This document shows, one piece after another, positions 7,290 through 15,414 of a DNA stretch of 35,562 nt (within the stretch, counting starts at the first letter, position 1; every line of letters starts with the position of its first letter). The DNA is taken from contig NZ_ATVB01000017.1 in the NCBI RefSeq assembly GCF_000420505.1, positions 1 to 35,562 of the forward strand. Reading direction: 5' to 3'. Position numbers and translations under genes: made by a program. This DNA is from Alloscardovia omnicolens DSM 21503 (GTDB taxonomy: Bacteria > Actinomycetota > Actinomycetes > Actinomycetales > Bifidobacteriaceae). The notes below the pieces were generated by a model. The model was not told the DNA's origin, did no database searches, and worked only from the letters and a program-made list of their open reading frames with translations.

Positions 7290-7994
7290 ATTACGAGCAA
7301 CGAACCATATGAACAATTCGGACAGGACGAATCTGTATATCCTCATAATGCTGACAATGCTGTGAATTCTGAATTCAATGGCGATCCAGTTGCCAATGAT
7401 GCAAATGCAGGTGCTCCTGCTGCGCAAGCTTATGCACAGCCACATCCTCAGGTTCAGCCTGCGCAAGCTCCTTCGCAGGTCTATGAACAGCAGCCATACG
7501 TTCAAGCGCAACCACAGTATGCGCAGCCTGTGCAACCGCAGTATACTCAACCAACGCAGCAAGCACCATACGTACAGCAGGCGCCTTATGGTCAACAAGC
7601 GCCTTACGGTCAACCTCAGCCACAACAGCAGGCTCCATATGGGCAGTATGTTCCACCGCAGTTTAATAATGGTGTGCCAAATGCGGGTACTCCGGGCGTT
7701 TCGGGTGTTCCAGGTGCGTTCCCACAGGCACAACCACTTATGGTTGGCTCTAAAAGCAAAATTGTTGCTGCTGTTCTAGCGTTTTTCCTAGGTGCTCTCG
7801 GCATTCATAACTTCTATTTAGGAAAGACTACCCGCGCTATTGTTCAGCTACTTATGACAGTAGTTGGTTGGATTCTTATTCTTCCTCCTATCATTTGCGG
7901 TATCTGGGCTTTCGTGGAATTCATTTTGATTCTTGTCTCTTCACCAGGATCTAGCTATCACAAAGATGGTTATGGTTTGGAATTGCAAGACTAG
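7290..7994 (+). CDS. TM2-domain membrane protein with Q/P/A-rich N-terminus
   Basis: The first roughly 125 residues are rich in Gln, Pro, Ala and Tyr (repeats of QAPYGQ type) and lack a signal peptide. They are followed by a TM2 domain: a KSKIVAAVLAFFLGALGIHNFY helix, GKTTRA turn and a second helix, as in TM2 family proteins. The role of such proteins in bacteria is unclear. The start is a problem: no ATG, GTG or TTG lies in frame at a ribosome binding site. The frame is open from 7260 and ATT 7290 (reading ITSNEPYEQF) sits 4 nt after AAAAGG. The first in-frame standard start is GTG 7362, with no Shine-Dalgarno. I therefore prefer an ATT start, giving about 234 residues. Confidence 0.78.
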   Translation: MTSNEPYEQFGQDESVYPHNADNAVNSEFNGDPVANDANAGAPAAQAYAQPHPQVQPAQAPSQVYEQQPYVQAQPQYAQPVQPQYTQPTQQAPYVQQAPYGQQAPYGQPQPQQQAPYGQYVPPQFNNGVPNAGTPGVSGVPGAFPQAQPLMVGSKSKIVAAVLAFFLGALGIHNFYLGKTTRAIVQLLMTVVGWILILPPIICGIWAFVEFILILVSSPGSSYHKDGYGLELQD

Positions 7995-8012
7995 AGCCTC
8001 ATTATTGCGGAT

Positions 8013-8049
8013 AAGTCACCTTCACTTTGATGTGAGGGTGACTTTTTAT
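8013..8049 (+). terminator. Terminator of the TM2-protein gene
   Basis: AAGTCACC (8013-8020) and GGTGACTT (8037-8044) pair perfectly, with inner TCAC/GTGA pairs. A T-run overlaps the 3' arm (8043-8047). Confidence 0.85.
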
Positions 8050-8111
8050 ATGCGGCTTACTGTTGAGTACGCAGTATGGTTTGGATTCATGAGTGAAGTC
8101 GATACGCGCAA

Positions 8112-8162
8112 CCGATATGCCACTTGTGAAGCCATTTTTCCGCATTAAAAGTGGCATATCGG
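8112..8162. repeat. 14-bp perfect inverted repeat
   Basis: CCGATATGCCACTT (8112-8125) is the exact reverse complement of AAGTGGCATATCGG (8149-8162), with a 23-nt spacer. No T-run follows on the plus strand. An alternative helix, AACCGAT (8110-8116) with ATCGGTT (8171-8179 region), would compete with its outer part. It lies in the 680-bp gene-free spacer before adhE. Confidence 0.65.
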
Positions 8163-8185
8163 GTGTATTAATCGGTTAAGCAGAA

Positions 8186-8259
8186 TGCGTGAGAGTAATA
8201 AATCCTCGAATTTAACGCAGTGCGAAGCCTGACTGCGCGGAACGGCTGCTAGTCACGCA
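8186..8259 (+). ncRNA. Candidate structured RNA in the adhE upstream spacer
   Basis: TGCGTGA (8186-8192) pairs with TCACGCA (8253-8259). It encloses hairpin CGCAGT (8216-8221) with ACTGCG (8232-8237) and a 10-nt loop. The nested perfect helices suggest an RNA element or decayed RNA gene. I recognise no known family, and the strand is assumed. The rest of the spacer to 8525 shows no convincing gene. Confidence 0.3.
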
Positions 8260-8525
8260 CCCGCAACCGAAAAAACAAACAAATCCCACTAATAAAACCG
8301 TTGAACTGGTATATGTATTCGATGAGCGAGACAAACAATCGTTTTAACTGCAGATACGTAACCGTTCGTTTCAGGATTTTCTGCAGAATACGCGGCTATT
8401 GTATTCTTAAAACTGCTTTATCTCGTACGGCTGACGATATCTGTAAGCGTTAAAGCTTCGTGAGGGTTGCTGATGTAAGAATGTAAAGCCGTAACTGCTT
8501 GGTTGCTTCTAAAATGGGCTATCCA

Positions 8526-8552
8526 TCAAAACAATCAAAACAATCAAAACCA
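8526..8552. repeat. Three tandem 9-bp units
   Basis: TCAAAACAA occurs at 8526-8534 and 8535-8543, with a variant TCAAAACCA at 8544-8552. This is a simple A-rich tandem repeat in non-coding DNA upstream of adhE. It may be slippage-prone; no function can be inferred. Confidence 0.6.
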
Positions 8553-8707
8553 ATCTCAAAACCCATGCTTCAATATGAAAATCCGAGCCGCTGCACAAGG
8601 TATAGTTCCTCCCAAAACCCAACAAATCAAACCCTTACCGCACTTTAATAAAACAACTTTACAAAAGTCTCGGTCAAAACTTGCGCGCACAAAACTTCTC
8701 TCATAAA

Positions 8708-8748
8708 GTGTGAGCTAGAACACACAAAGGTTGTGGTTTCTCACACAA
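8708..8748 (+). promoter_or_regulatory. Two tandem Rex-like operators upstream of adhE
   Basis: TTGTG-8 nt-CACAA (8731-8748) matches the NADH-sensing repressor Rex consensus (TTGTGA-6 nt-TCACAA) at 10 of 12 defined positions. A second site with the same geometry, GTGTG-8 nt-CACAC, lies at 8708-8725, 23 bp upstream. Both are between a weak -10-like CATAAA (8702-8707) and the ribosome binding site, a position suited to repression of adhE at low NADH. The identification is by consensus only. Confidence 0.6.
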
Positions 8749-8763
8749 TTGAGGAGGTCACTC

Positions 8764-11469
8764 GTGGCAAAAGCAGCTACTAAGGATCAAACACCAGCTA
8801 AGGAAGCTGAACCTGTAATGTCTGAAGCAGAGAAGGAAGTTGACGGTCTTGTTCAGCGGGCTCTCGTCGCTCTCGATGAATATCAGAGCTTCGACCAGAA
8901 GAAGATCGACTACATTGTTGCTAAGGCTTCTATCGATGCGCTGCACGCTCATCTCGAGCTGGCAAAGATGGCTGTGGACGAAACTGGTCGCGGTATGGTC
9001 GAAGATAAGGCAACGAAGAACATCTTCGCATGCGAACATATTACGCATCACCTCGCTAACCAGCGCACTGTAGGCGTTATTAACGAAAGTGACGTAGATG
9101 GCATCACCGAAATCGCAGAACCTGTGGGTGTGGTTGCAGGCGTCACCCCAGTAACGAACCCAACCTCTACCGCCATCTTTAAGGCGCTCATCGCATTAAA
9201 GACTCGCTGTCCAATAGTTTTCGGATTCCATCCATTCGCTCAGGAGTGCTCGAAGGCAGCAGCAAAGATTGTTCGTGATGCAGCAGTAGCAGCAGGTGCT
9301 CCAAAGGACTGCATTCAGTGGATTGAACACCCATCCATCGAAGCAACCGGCGCTTTGATGAAGCACCCAAGCGTTGCAACCATTCTGGCAACCGGTGGTC
9401 CAGGCATGGTAAAGGCAGCATACTCCTCGGGTAAGCCGGCATTGGGTGTAGGTGCAGGTAATGCTCCAGCATACGTCGACAGCAATGTAGACCTTGATCG
9501 CGCTGTGAACGATTTGGTTCTCTCCAAGCACTTCGATTACGGTATGATCTGCGCAACCGAGCAGGCTATTATCGCACACACCGATATTTATGATTCCTTG
9601 ATTGAAAAGCTCAAGGCTCGTCACACCTATTTTGTGAAGGGTGAAGAAAAGACGAAGCTTGAAAAGTTCATGTTTGGCACCACAGCTTATGCAAAAGATG
9701 GCTCGAAGCCAGTTTTGAACTCCAAGGTTCCAGGCAAGTCCCCACTGTGGATTGCTGAGCAGGCGGGTATTACTATCCCAGAAGATACTGTTATTATCGC
9801 TGCAGAGTGCAAGGAAGTGGGCGATAACGAGCCGCTGACCATGGAAAAGCTCGCTCCTGTTCACGCAGTATTGCGCGCTAACAATAAGGACGAAGCATTC
9901 GTTATGTGCGAGCAGATGCTGGTACATGGCGAAGGTCACACGGCAGCAATTCACACCGATAACGAAGATCTCGTTCGTGAATACGGTCTGCGTATGCATG
10001 CATGCCGCGTTATCTGGAACTCCCCATCATCCTTGGGTGGTATTGGCGACATCTACAATGCGATTGCTCCTTCGCTGACTTTGGGATGCGGTTCATATGG
10101 CGGCAACTCGGTAGCTGGCAACGTTCAAGCAGTCAACCTTATTAATGTCAAGCGTGTAGCACGAAGGAATAATAATATGCAGTGGTTCAAGATTCCACCA
10201 AAGACGTACTTTGAGCCAAACGCCATCCGCTATCTGCGCGATATGGTGGATGTGAACCGCGTTGTATTTGTGTGCGATAAGGTTATTCTCGATTTAGGTA
10301 TTATTGACAAGGCTATTGCACAGCTTCAGCAGCGTTTGAATAAGGTGGAATGGCGCATTATCGATTATGTGGAGTCAGAGCCATCTATTGAAACAGTTGA
10401 GCGCGGCGCAGCGATGATGCGTGATGAGTTCCAGCCAGATACAATTATTGCTATTGGTGGCGGTTCTCCAATGGATGCCGCAAAGATTATGTGGCTGCTG
10501 TATGAACACCCAGAAATTGAGTTCCGCGATATTCGCGAGAAGTTCTTCGATATTCGCAAGCGCGCTTTCCGTCTTCCAGAATTAGGTAAGAAGGCAAAGC
10601 TCGTATGCGTGCCAACTACCTCGGGTACAGGTTCGGAAGTAACTCCGTACGCTGTTATTACCGATACCAAGACGGGTATTAAGTATCCAATTACGGATTA
10701 CTCGCTGACCCCGTCGGTTGCAGTGGTTGATCCAGTTTTGGCTCGCACTCAGCCTCGTCGCGTAGCTAGCGACTCTGGTTTTGATGCGATTACGCACGCT
10801 ATGGAAGCATATGTGTCCGCTTATGCCAACGACTTCACTGATGGATTGGCATTGCATTCTGTAAAGTTGCTGTGGGAGAATTTGGCATCTTCTGTTAACG
10901 AGGGTCAGGCAAATCCACAGGCACAGGAAAAGGTGCACAACGCTGCAACAATGGCGGGTATGGCTTTCGGCTCTGCATTCTTGGGTATGTGCCACTCCAT
11001 GGCTCACACTATTGGTGCGCTCTGCCACGTGGCTCACGGTCGATGCAACTCTATCTTGTTGCCATACGTTATCCGTTACAATGGTCAGATTCCTCTGGAG
11101 CCAATTTCTTGGCCAAAGTACAACAAGTACGTGGCGCCACAACGCTACCAGGATATTGCTAAGCAGCTCGGTCTTCCAGCCGACACCGCCGATGAGGCCG
11201 TAGAAAACCTCGCGAATGCAGTGGCTGATTACCGTGACAACAAGCTGGGCATGGACGCGTCCTTCCAAGCAGCAGGCGTTGATGAGAAACACTTCTGGTC
11301 TGTTCTCGATCAGATTGGCATGCGTGCATATGAAGATCAGTGCACACCTGCAAATCCTCGTATTCCTCAGATTGAAGATATGAAGGATATTGCCATCGCA
11401 GCATATTACGGTGTATCTCAGGCTGAAGGTAAGAAGTTGCGCGCACAGCGTGAAACTGCTCAAGCATAG
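8764..11469 (+). CDS. adhE: Bifunctional acetaldehyde-CoA/alcohol dehydrogenase AdhE
   Basis: The 901-residue fusion reduces acetyl-CoA to acetaldehyde and then ethanol with two NADH, regenerating NAD+ in fermentation. The N-terminal aldehyde dehydrogenase half has the catalytic Cys263 in GMICATEQ. A linker near MQWFKIPPKTYFEPNAIRYL joins it to an iron-type alcohol dehydrogenase half. That half contains IGGGSPMDAAK, TTSGTGSEVTPYAV and the metal-ligand histidines in DAITHAMEAYVS and HTIGALCHVAHG. AdhE forms long helical filaments (spirosomes) in other bacteria. The start is GTG 8764 after GAGGAGG (8751-8757). Tandem Rex-like sites lie directly upstream. It is a monocistronic gene closed by a terminator at 11516. 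Confidence 0.97.
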   Translation: MAKAATKDQTPAKEAEPVMSEAEKEVDGLVQRALVALDEYQSFDQKKIDYIVAKASIDALHAHLELAKMAVDETGRGMVEDKATKNIFACEHITHHLANQRTVGVINESDVDGITEIAEPVGVVAGVTPVTNPTSTAIFKALIALKTRCPIVFGFHPFAQECSKAAAKIVRDAAVAAGAPKDCIQWIEHPSIEATGALMKHPSVATILATGGPGMVKAAYSSGKPALGVGAGNAPAYVDSNVDLDRAVNDLVLSKHFDYGMICATEQAIIAHTDIYDSLIEKLKARHTYFVKGEEKTKLEKFMFGTTAYAKDGSKPVLNSKVPGKSPLWIAEQAGITIPEDTVIIAAECKEVGDNEPLTMEKLAPVHAVLRANNKDEAFVMCEQMLVHGEGHTAAIHTDNEDLVREYGLRMHACRVIWNSPSSLGGIGDIYNAIAPSLTLGCGSYGGNSVAGNVQAVNLINVKRVARRNNNMQWFKIPPKTYFEPNAIRYLRDMVDVNRVVFVCDKVILDLGIIDKAIAQLQQRLNKVEWRIIDYVESEPSIETVERGAAMMRDEFQPDTIIAIGGGSPMDAAKIMWLLYEHPEIEFRDIREKFFDIRKRAFRLPELGKKAKLVCVPTTSGTGSEVTPYAVITDTKTGIKYPITDYSLTPSVAVVDPVLARTQPRRVASDSGFDAITHAMEAYVSAYANDFTDGLALHSVKLLWENLASSVNEGQANPQAQEKVHNAATMAGMAFGSAFLGMCHSMAHTIGALCHVAHGRCNSILLPYVIRYNGQIPLEPISWPKYNKYVAPQRYQDIAKQLGLPADTADEAVENLANAVADYRDNKLGMDASFQAAGVDEKHFWSVLDQIGMRAYEDQCTPANPRIPQIEDMKDIAIAAYYGVSQAEGKKLRAQRETAQA

Positions 11470-11515
11470 TTCAATGCTTACTGAACGCTTACTGATACTA
11501 TAGATAAAACTAACG

Positions 11516-11562
11516 AAAGGTGCTGGGGCTTAAATGAATGAGCTGCCTCCGGCACCTTTTGT
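11516..11562 (+). terminator. Terminator of adhE
   Basis: AAAGGTGC (11516-11523) pairs with GCACCTTT (11552-11559) and the arms extend inward imperfectly. A TTTTGTT stretch follows. The stem-loop is large but the T-run is well placed. Confidence 0.75.
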
Positions 11563-11588
11563 TATGCAGTCGTGTTGTTATGCAGTCG
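11561..11588. repeat. Short tandem direct repeat
   Basis: GTTATGCAGTCG occurs at 11561-11572 and again at 11577-11588, a 16-bp period. It lies just after the adhE terminator in non-coding DNA. The remaining stretch to 11770 shows no gene. Confidence 0.55.
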
Positions 11589-11771
11589 CGCGTTACACAC
11601 AACTGCTCTGTGAGATCTAGATCAGCTTAGTTCTGGACATCCGAGTATGGAATCTTCTTGTAAACCGTGTTCACATCATGTTAGGATTTTTTGTGTTTTT
11701 ACTCTCACATCGCTGTGGTGAGGAGGGAACACATAGGGAGACAAGAATAAGCTACAGGAAGAAAGTTGAAT

Positions 11772-12538
11772 ATGATACCTCTCAAATCAATCTTTAGCCC
11801 TTTTCTTCCTGATGGACAAACACATAAGCGGCGCATATCGCTTTTCTGAACCTTGGCTATCGTAGGCTTTGTTGTATATATCTTTTATATACGTTTTTAT
11901 GATCCCGCAAGGCGCGTGGAAACTTTATATATCTCTTCTTGTGCATATTATTTATATTTTCGTAGGTCTTGCTTTTCTTTTGCTTGCAATAGCTATGTTT
12001 GATATTCGCTTGTTTTCCGAGATTATTACTCGTCGTACTGAAGACGCACAGAAGCGACAGTATCGACGAGAACGGATAAAAATTATTGTATAGCGTTTTG
12101 GCTTTCAATTGTTGGAGTGCTTTTTATTATCGCTGGCGTTACGAGCACGATAGATAACGTTCAAGATATACGCGAGGGTAGCATACAAGGAGTTGTTCGA
12201 GCAGTCAATCTGAAAAAGCCTACGTCGCGGTACGGTCGTGCATACGTAATCACGTACCGCGGTCATTATTGGAAAGAAATCAGTAATAATCGCACTGTCG
12301 CTCTCGATAATACGCGCGAAGTAGAGGTATGGTATAGACCAAGTTTTTTGATACAAACGCGAATAACGTTGCTGATCCACGAACTTTATACGTCATTACT
12401 GTGTATCCTCATTCAGGTCAACTCGTCAGCATAACTGCCATAAAAGTACCTGTAGATAATAGTAAGAACAACAACTCTTTTAGCAAATCTCTTTTAGAGA
12501 ATAAAGAACTTCTCGATAATTTATTGCAGAAACAATAG
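11772..12538 (+). pseudogene. Decayed membrane-protein gene
   Basis: Successive frames join into one plausible protein of about 250 residues. It starts at ATG 11772 (MIPLKSIFSP) and meets a TGA at 11847. It continues in the same frame as a hydrophobic helix (TLAIVGFVVYIFYI). It then shifts near 11920 into a second hydrophobic helix and a basic stretch. A further shift at the A-run near 12080 leads to WLSIVGVLFIIAGV and a soluble beta-rich part. The last shift, at a T6 run near 12347, leads to NVADPRTLYVITVYP and a stop at 12536. The soluble part faintly recalls DUF3592-type envelope proteins. Two of the three shifts fall at homopolymers, so sequencing error could account for some lesions, but not the nonsense codon. 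Confidence 0.6.
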
Positions 12539-12553
12539 AATCTGTTGTAGGTG

Positions 12554-12565
12554 TGACAAATGTCA
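12554..12565 (+). promoter_or_regulatory. Palindrome upstream of the ABC transporter operon
   Basis: TGACA-AA-TGTCA (12554-12565) is a compact inverted repeat 82 nt before the ABC gene. Its position suits a binding site for the NarL-type regulator encoded in the same unit. That is inference; no promoter hexamers could be fixed with confidence. Confidence 0.35.
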
Positions 12566-12647
12566 TGCCTGTATCACTGCAAAAGCTCTTCTATCTTCGT
12601 GATAAACAGCACTTCTTCTCTAGCTGTATCAAGCCAAGAATAGAAGT

Positions 12648-13418
12648 ATGAACACAACAGACTATATTCTCGAAACCCGTCAGCTGACGCGCACCTTTTC
12701 TACTCCTGACGGTCCTCTTCATGCAGTCAATAATCTTACTCTCAATATTGAGCGGGGTAAGACCGTAGCCTTACTGGGGTCTAATGGAGCAGGTAAGAGC
12801 ACATTAATTAATATGATGATTAATCTCGATAAACCTAGCTCAGGCTTTCTGTCTGTGTGCGGACAGACAGCAGCACAGGCTCAATCGCAATCGCTTGTAA
12901 CCGCCATCATGCAATCTGGTGGCCTACTTCCTGAATGGACAGTGCGCGAAACAATCGTAACGATGTGTGCAATTCGCAAACAATCGCATCGAGTTGACGA
13001 GATTACCCAGAAATCAGGAGTACAAACATTCCTCAATCGCCATATTCGTGACTGTTCAGGCGGACAAGTGCAAAGACTTCGTTTAGCCTTAGCGCTTATT
13101 ACACCAGGTGAACTCTTGATTTTAGACGAACCGACTGCAGGTATGGATCCGCATGCCCGCAGGGAATTATGGAATGAAATCAATGCGCTGCATGATCAAG
13201 GAATAACAATTCTGTGTGCCACTCATTTTCTTGATGAAGCAACGCGCAATGCCGACGACATTGTGGTGATGCACAAAGGTCAATTACTTGCTCATGGAAC
13301 ACTGACCGAGATTCTGGATTTGACGTCCACTCACAGTCTTGACGAAGCATTCTTTGCACTCACTGATACAGCCGATTCTCAGATATCCCAACCAACTCTT
13401 CACCCAACTCGTCATTAA
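12648..13418 (+). CDS. ABC transporter ATP-binding protein
   Basis: The 256-residue ATPase has Walker A GSNGAGKST (44-52), a Q-loop in IMQSGG, signature CSGGQ (136-140), Walker B LLILDEP (156-162) and the H-loop in ATHFLDEA. It belongs to the drug/antibiotic-type exporters that pair with ABC-2 permeases, and the permease follows 11 nt later. The two would form a membrane exporter with two ATPase and two permease subunits. The start is ATG 12648; the preceding AGAAG is a weak ribosome binding site. The genetic link to a sensor kinase and regulator suggests substrate-induced expression. The substrate is unknown. Confidence 0.93.
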   Translation: MNTTDYILETRQLTRTFSTPDGPLHAVNNLTLNIERGKTVALLGSNGAGKSTLINMMINLDKPSSGFLSVCGQTAAQAQSQSLVTAIMQSGGLLPEWTVRETIVTMCAIRKQSHRVDEITQKSGVQTFLNRHIRDCSGGQVQRLRLALALITPGELLILDEPTAGMDPHARRELWNEINALHDQGITILCATHFLDEATRNADDIVVMHKGQLLAHGTLTEILDLTSTHSLDEAFFALTDTADSQISQPTLHPTRH

Positions 13419-13429
13419 GGACACACATC

Positions 13430-14170
13430 ATGCGCACCTATTTTCTTACGCGACTTCGTCACGAAATACTATCTCCATACCAAATTCTTTTTAGCATTCT
13501 CATGCCCATACTTATGTTCAATATTTTTGGACATTCAAAAGGCTCAGACTACATGTTGCCTACCGGCGCAAACGTATCGGGCATCATTGTTATACAAATG
13601 GCATTTTATTCAGCAATTTTAGCCTCCACAATGTCTGGATCAATGCTTGCTCACGAGCGCGAAACGCAATGGACTCGCACCCTGTATCTCGCTGGAGCAT
13701 CAGTGCCAATGTTGGTTCTGTCTCGTTTTGCAGTCAGCCTGTGTATGAGCGTGATTCCAACAACCCTGCTGTATATTATTGCCGCATGCACAGGAGCAAT
13801 ACTGCCTACGCGCTGGTGGATTATCACATGGATACTCATTGTTGTTATCAGTACGCTCTTCTCAGGTTTTGGACAATACATAGGAAGTATTTTCCCTGAC
13901 CGCACTGCAGGAGGACTTGCTAGTGGTCTGATTGTTTTGTTGGCATTCATGTCTGATATTTTTGTACCTTTAGAAGGATTCATGTTCAGATGTGCTCAGT
14001 TCATGCCGCTTTTTGGTTTCAAAAGTGCTTTAACGTGGGAACTGCTCAGCGGTCACAATGCAACAGGGGAGCAGCTTAATCTTGCCTTTGTCTCAGCTAA
14101 TATAGCTGTATGGTCGCTTATTATGCTGACATTGTCGGTTGTAGCAGTGCGTTTATCACGTCGGCGTTAA
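13430..14170 (+). CDS. ABC-2 type transporter permease
   Basis: The 246-residue protein has about six hydrophobic segments, at roughly residues 15-33, 47-68, 92-120, 125-145, 155-180 and 220-240. It lacks the large extracellular loop of lipid exporters. This is the size and layout of ABC-2 permeases paired with a separate ATPase. AAGGA lies upstream of ATG 13430. A 14-bp hairpin separates it from the histidine kinase gene. Confidence 0.9.
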   Translation: MRTYFLTRLRHEILSPYQILFSILMPILMFNIFGHSKGSDYMLPTGANVSGIIVIQMAFYSAILASTMSGSMLAHERETQWTRTLYLAGASVPMLVLSRFAVSLCMSVIPTTLLYIIAACTGAILPTRWWIITWILIVVISTLFSGFGQYIGSIFPDRTAGGLASGLIVLLAFMSDIFVPLEGFMFRCAQFMPLFGFKSALTWELLSGHNATGEQLNLAFVSANIAVWSLIMLTLSVVAVRLSRRR

Positions 14171-14199
14171 ACTCAAACATACGATTATTGTGCATAGCA

Positions 14200-14234
14200 G
14201 CGTTGGGATATACGCATGGAGTATGTCCCAACGC
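14200..14234 (+). promoter_or_regulatory. Long hairpin between permease and kinase genes
   Basis: GCGTTGGGATATAC (14200-14213) pairs with GTATGTCCCAACGC (14221-14234): 14 pairs with one G-U and a 7-nt loop. No T-run follows, so it is not a standard terminator. It may be an mRNA stability or processing element that sets different exporter and kinase levels, or an operator. Confidence 0.55.
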
Positions 14235-14260
14235 ATAGAGGTTAGACAGAGGTACTTATA

Positions 14261-15382
14261 ATGGCGTTGTCCCAAGAATCAACATCTCAACGAGAGTTAC
14301 ATAAATACAGCGCGCGCTCGCGTCGTATTGGATACATTTTTGCGAGCGTATGGATTATCTTTCTTGCTTTTCCGCTCTATTTTGCTTTTGCTTATCCTCG
14401 ACAAAATATATTGCAAGAGATTGCTTTAGTCCTAGATATCTTATTGATTGCTCCGGTTTTTCTGTACGGTAGCATAAAACTTAACGTTTTGAACCCTCGT
14501 CGTAAACAATCAACTGTTCAATCTATTATCGTTCTTACTCTTCTGCTCGTTCTGACTGCCGGCGCTGTATTTTTTGGCGAGAACTGGGAATATATTACCT
14601 GCTTTAACTTTTTCCTAGGCTGTGCGCTATATATTTTACCGTTAAGAACTTCTGTATGTGCTGCTTTTATAAGTCTGATTGCATTCTATATATGCGCGGT
14701 TTTAGGAGGAGGTTTTCGCGTAGTAAACCAGTATTTCATTATTATGGTTATATGGTCAGCAATAGTTTTATTAGGGCGATACTCAGATAATAATTCTGTA
14801 CGTTTTGCTCAACTGAAAGATCGTATTAGTCGCATGGAGGAGCGCGAGCGGGCAGCCAGTGATATTCATGATTTGCTCGGACAAACTCTCACAGCTATTA
14901 GCCTTAAAACCCAAATTCTTGCAGCATCAACTCAAGATTTAACAGTTAAAGCGGGTGTAGAAGAAATACACGATATAGCTGTTCAAGGTATTGAACAAAT
15001 GCACCATACCTTAAACCAGATGCGCAGCCTCGATTTAGACGAGGAGATGAGACAGGCACAGTTACTGTGCGCAAACATGGGGATAACATGTGAAATTATT
15101 GGGTCGCCGCTATCGTTGTCTCAGACGGTTCGCTCAGAATGCGCAGCAGTTCTTCATGAAGGAATAACCAATATTCTTCGTCATTCGCATGCTCATACAG
15201 TGCGCATAACAATAGATGAGCATGAATTTGTTATTGACGATGATGGCGTAGGTTTTACTCAGCCTCTTCAAGGAACGGGCTTAGAATCTTTGCGCCGTCG
15301 TATGGAAGGTATAGGTGCTCAACTCTATACAGAAACATCGGATTTGGGTGGTGCGCGTGTGCGCGTAGTATTAGATGAATAA
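14261..15382 (+). CDS. Sensor histidine kinase (HisKA_3 type)
   Basis: The 373-residue protein has about six N-terminal membrane helices (residues 24 to 172) with little extracellular sequence. A coiled linker and HisKA_3 dimerisation box ERERAASDIHDLLGQTL follow, with phospho-acceptor His203. The ATPase domain shows an N-box in HEGITNILRHSHA and a G-box in DDDGVGF. Such intramembrane-sensing kinases (DesK/LiaS-like) commonly detect envelope stress or peptides. The start is ATG 14261 with AGAGGT upstream. The response regulator follows after 32 nt, and the adjacent ABC exporter is the probable target. Confidence 0.93.
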   Translation: MALSQESTSQRELHKYSARSRRIGYIFASVWIIFLAFPLYFAFAYPRQNILQEIALVLDILLIAPVFLYGSIKLNVLNPRRKQSTVQSIIVLTLLLVLTAGAVFFGENWEYITCFNFFLGCALYILPLRTSVCAAFISLIAFYICAVLGGGFRVVNQYFIIMVIWSAIVLLGRYSDNNSVRFAQLKDRISRMEERERAASDIHDLLGQTLTAISLKTQILAASTQDLTVKAGVEEIHDIAVQGIEQMHHTLNQMRSLDLDEEMRQAQLLCANMGITCEIIGSPLSLSQTVRSECAAVLHEGITNILRHSHAHTVRITIDEHEFVIDDDGVGFTQPLQGTGLESLRRRMEGIGAQLYTETSDLGGARVRVVLDE

Positions 15383-15414
15383 ATCTCTCACTGTGCATAA
15401 ACAAGGATATAAAG

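Noticed and set aside
8526-8560. CRISPR-like repeats
   Set aside because: The units are 9 bp, directly tandem and lack spacers; no cas genes are in the window.
8503-8706. 67-codon open frame upstream of adhE
   Set aside because: It is Asn/Gln/Lys-rich because it reads a 9-bp tandem repeat, has no ribosome binding site and runs into the adhE promoter region.
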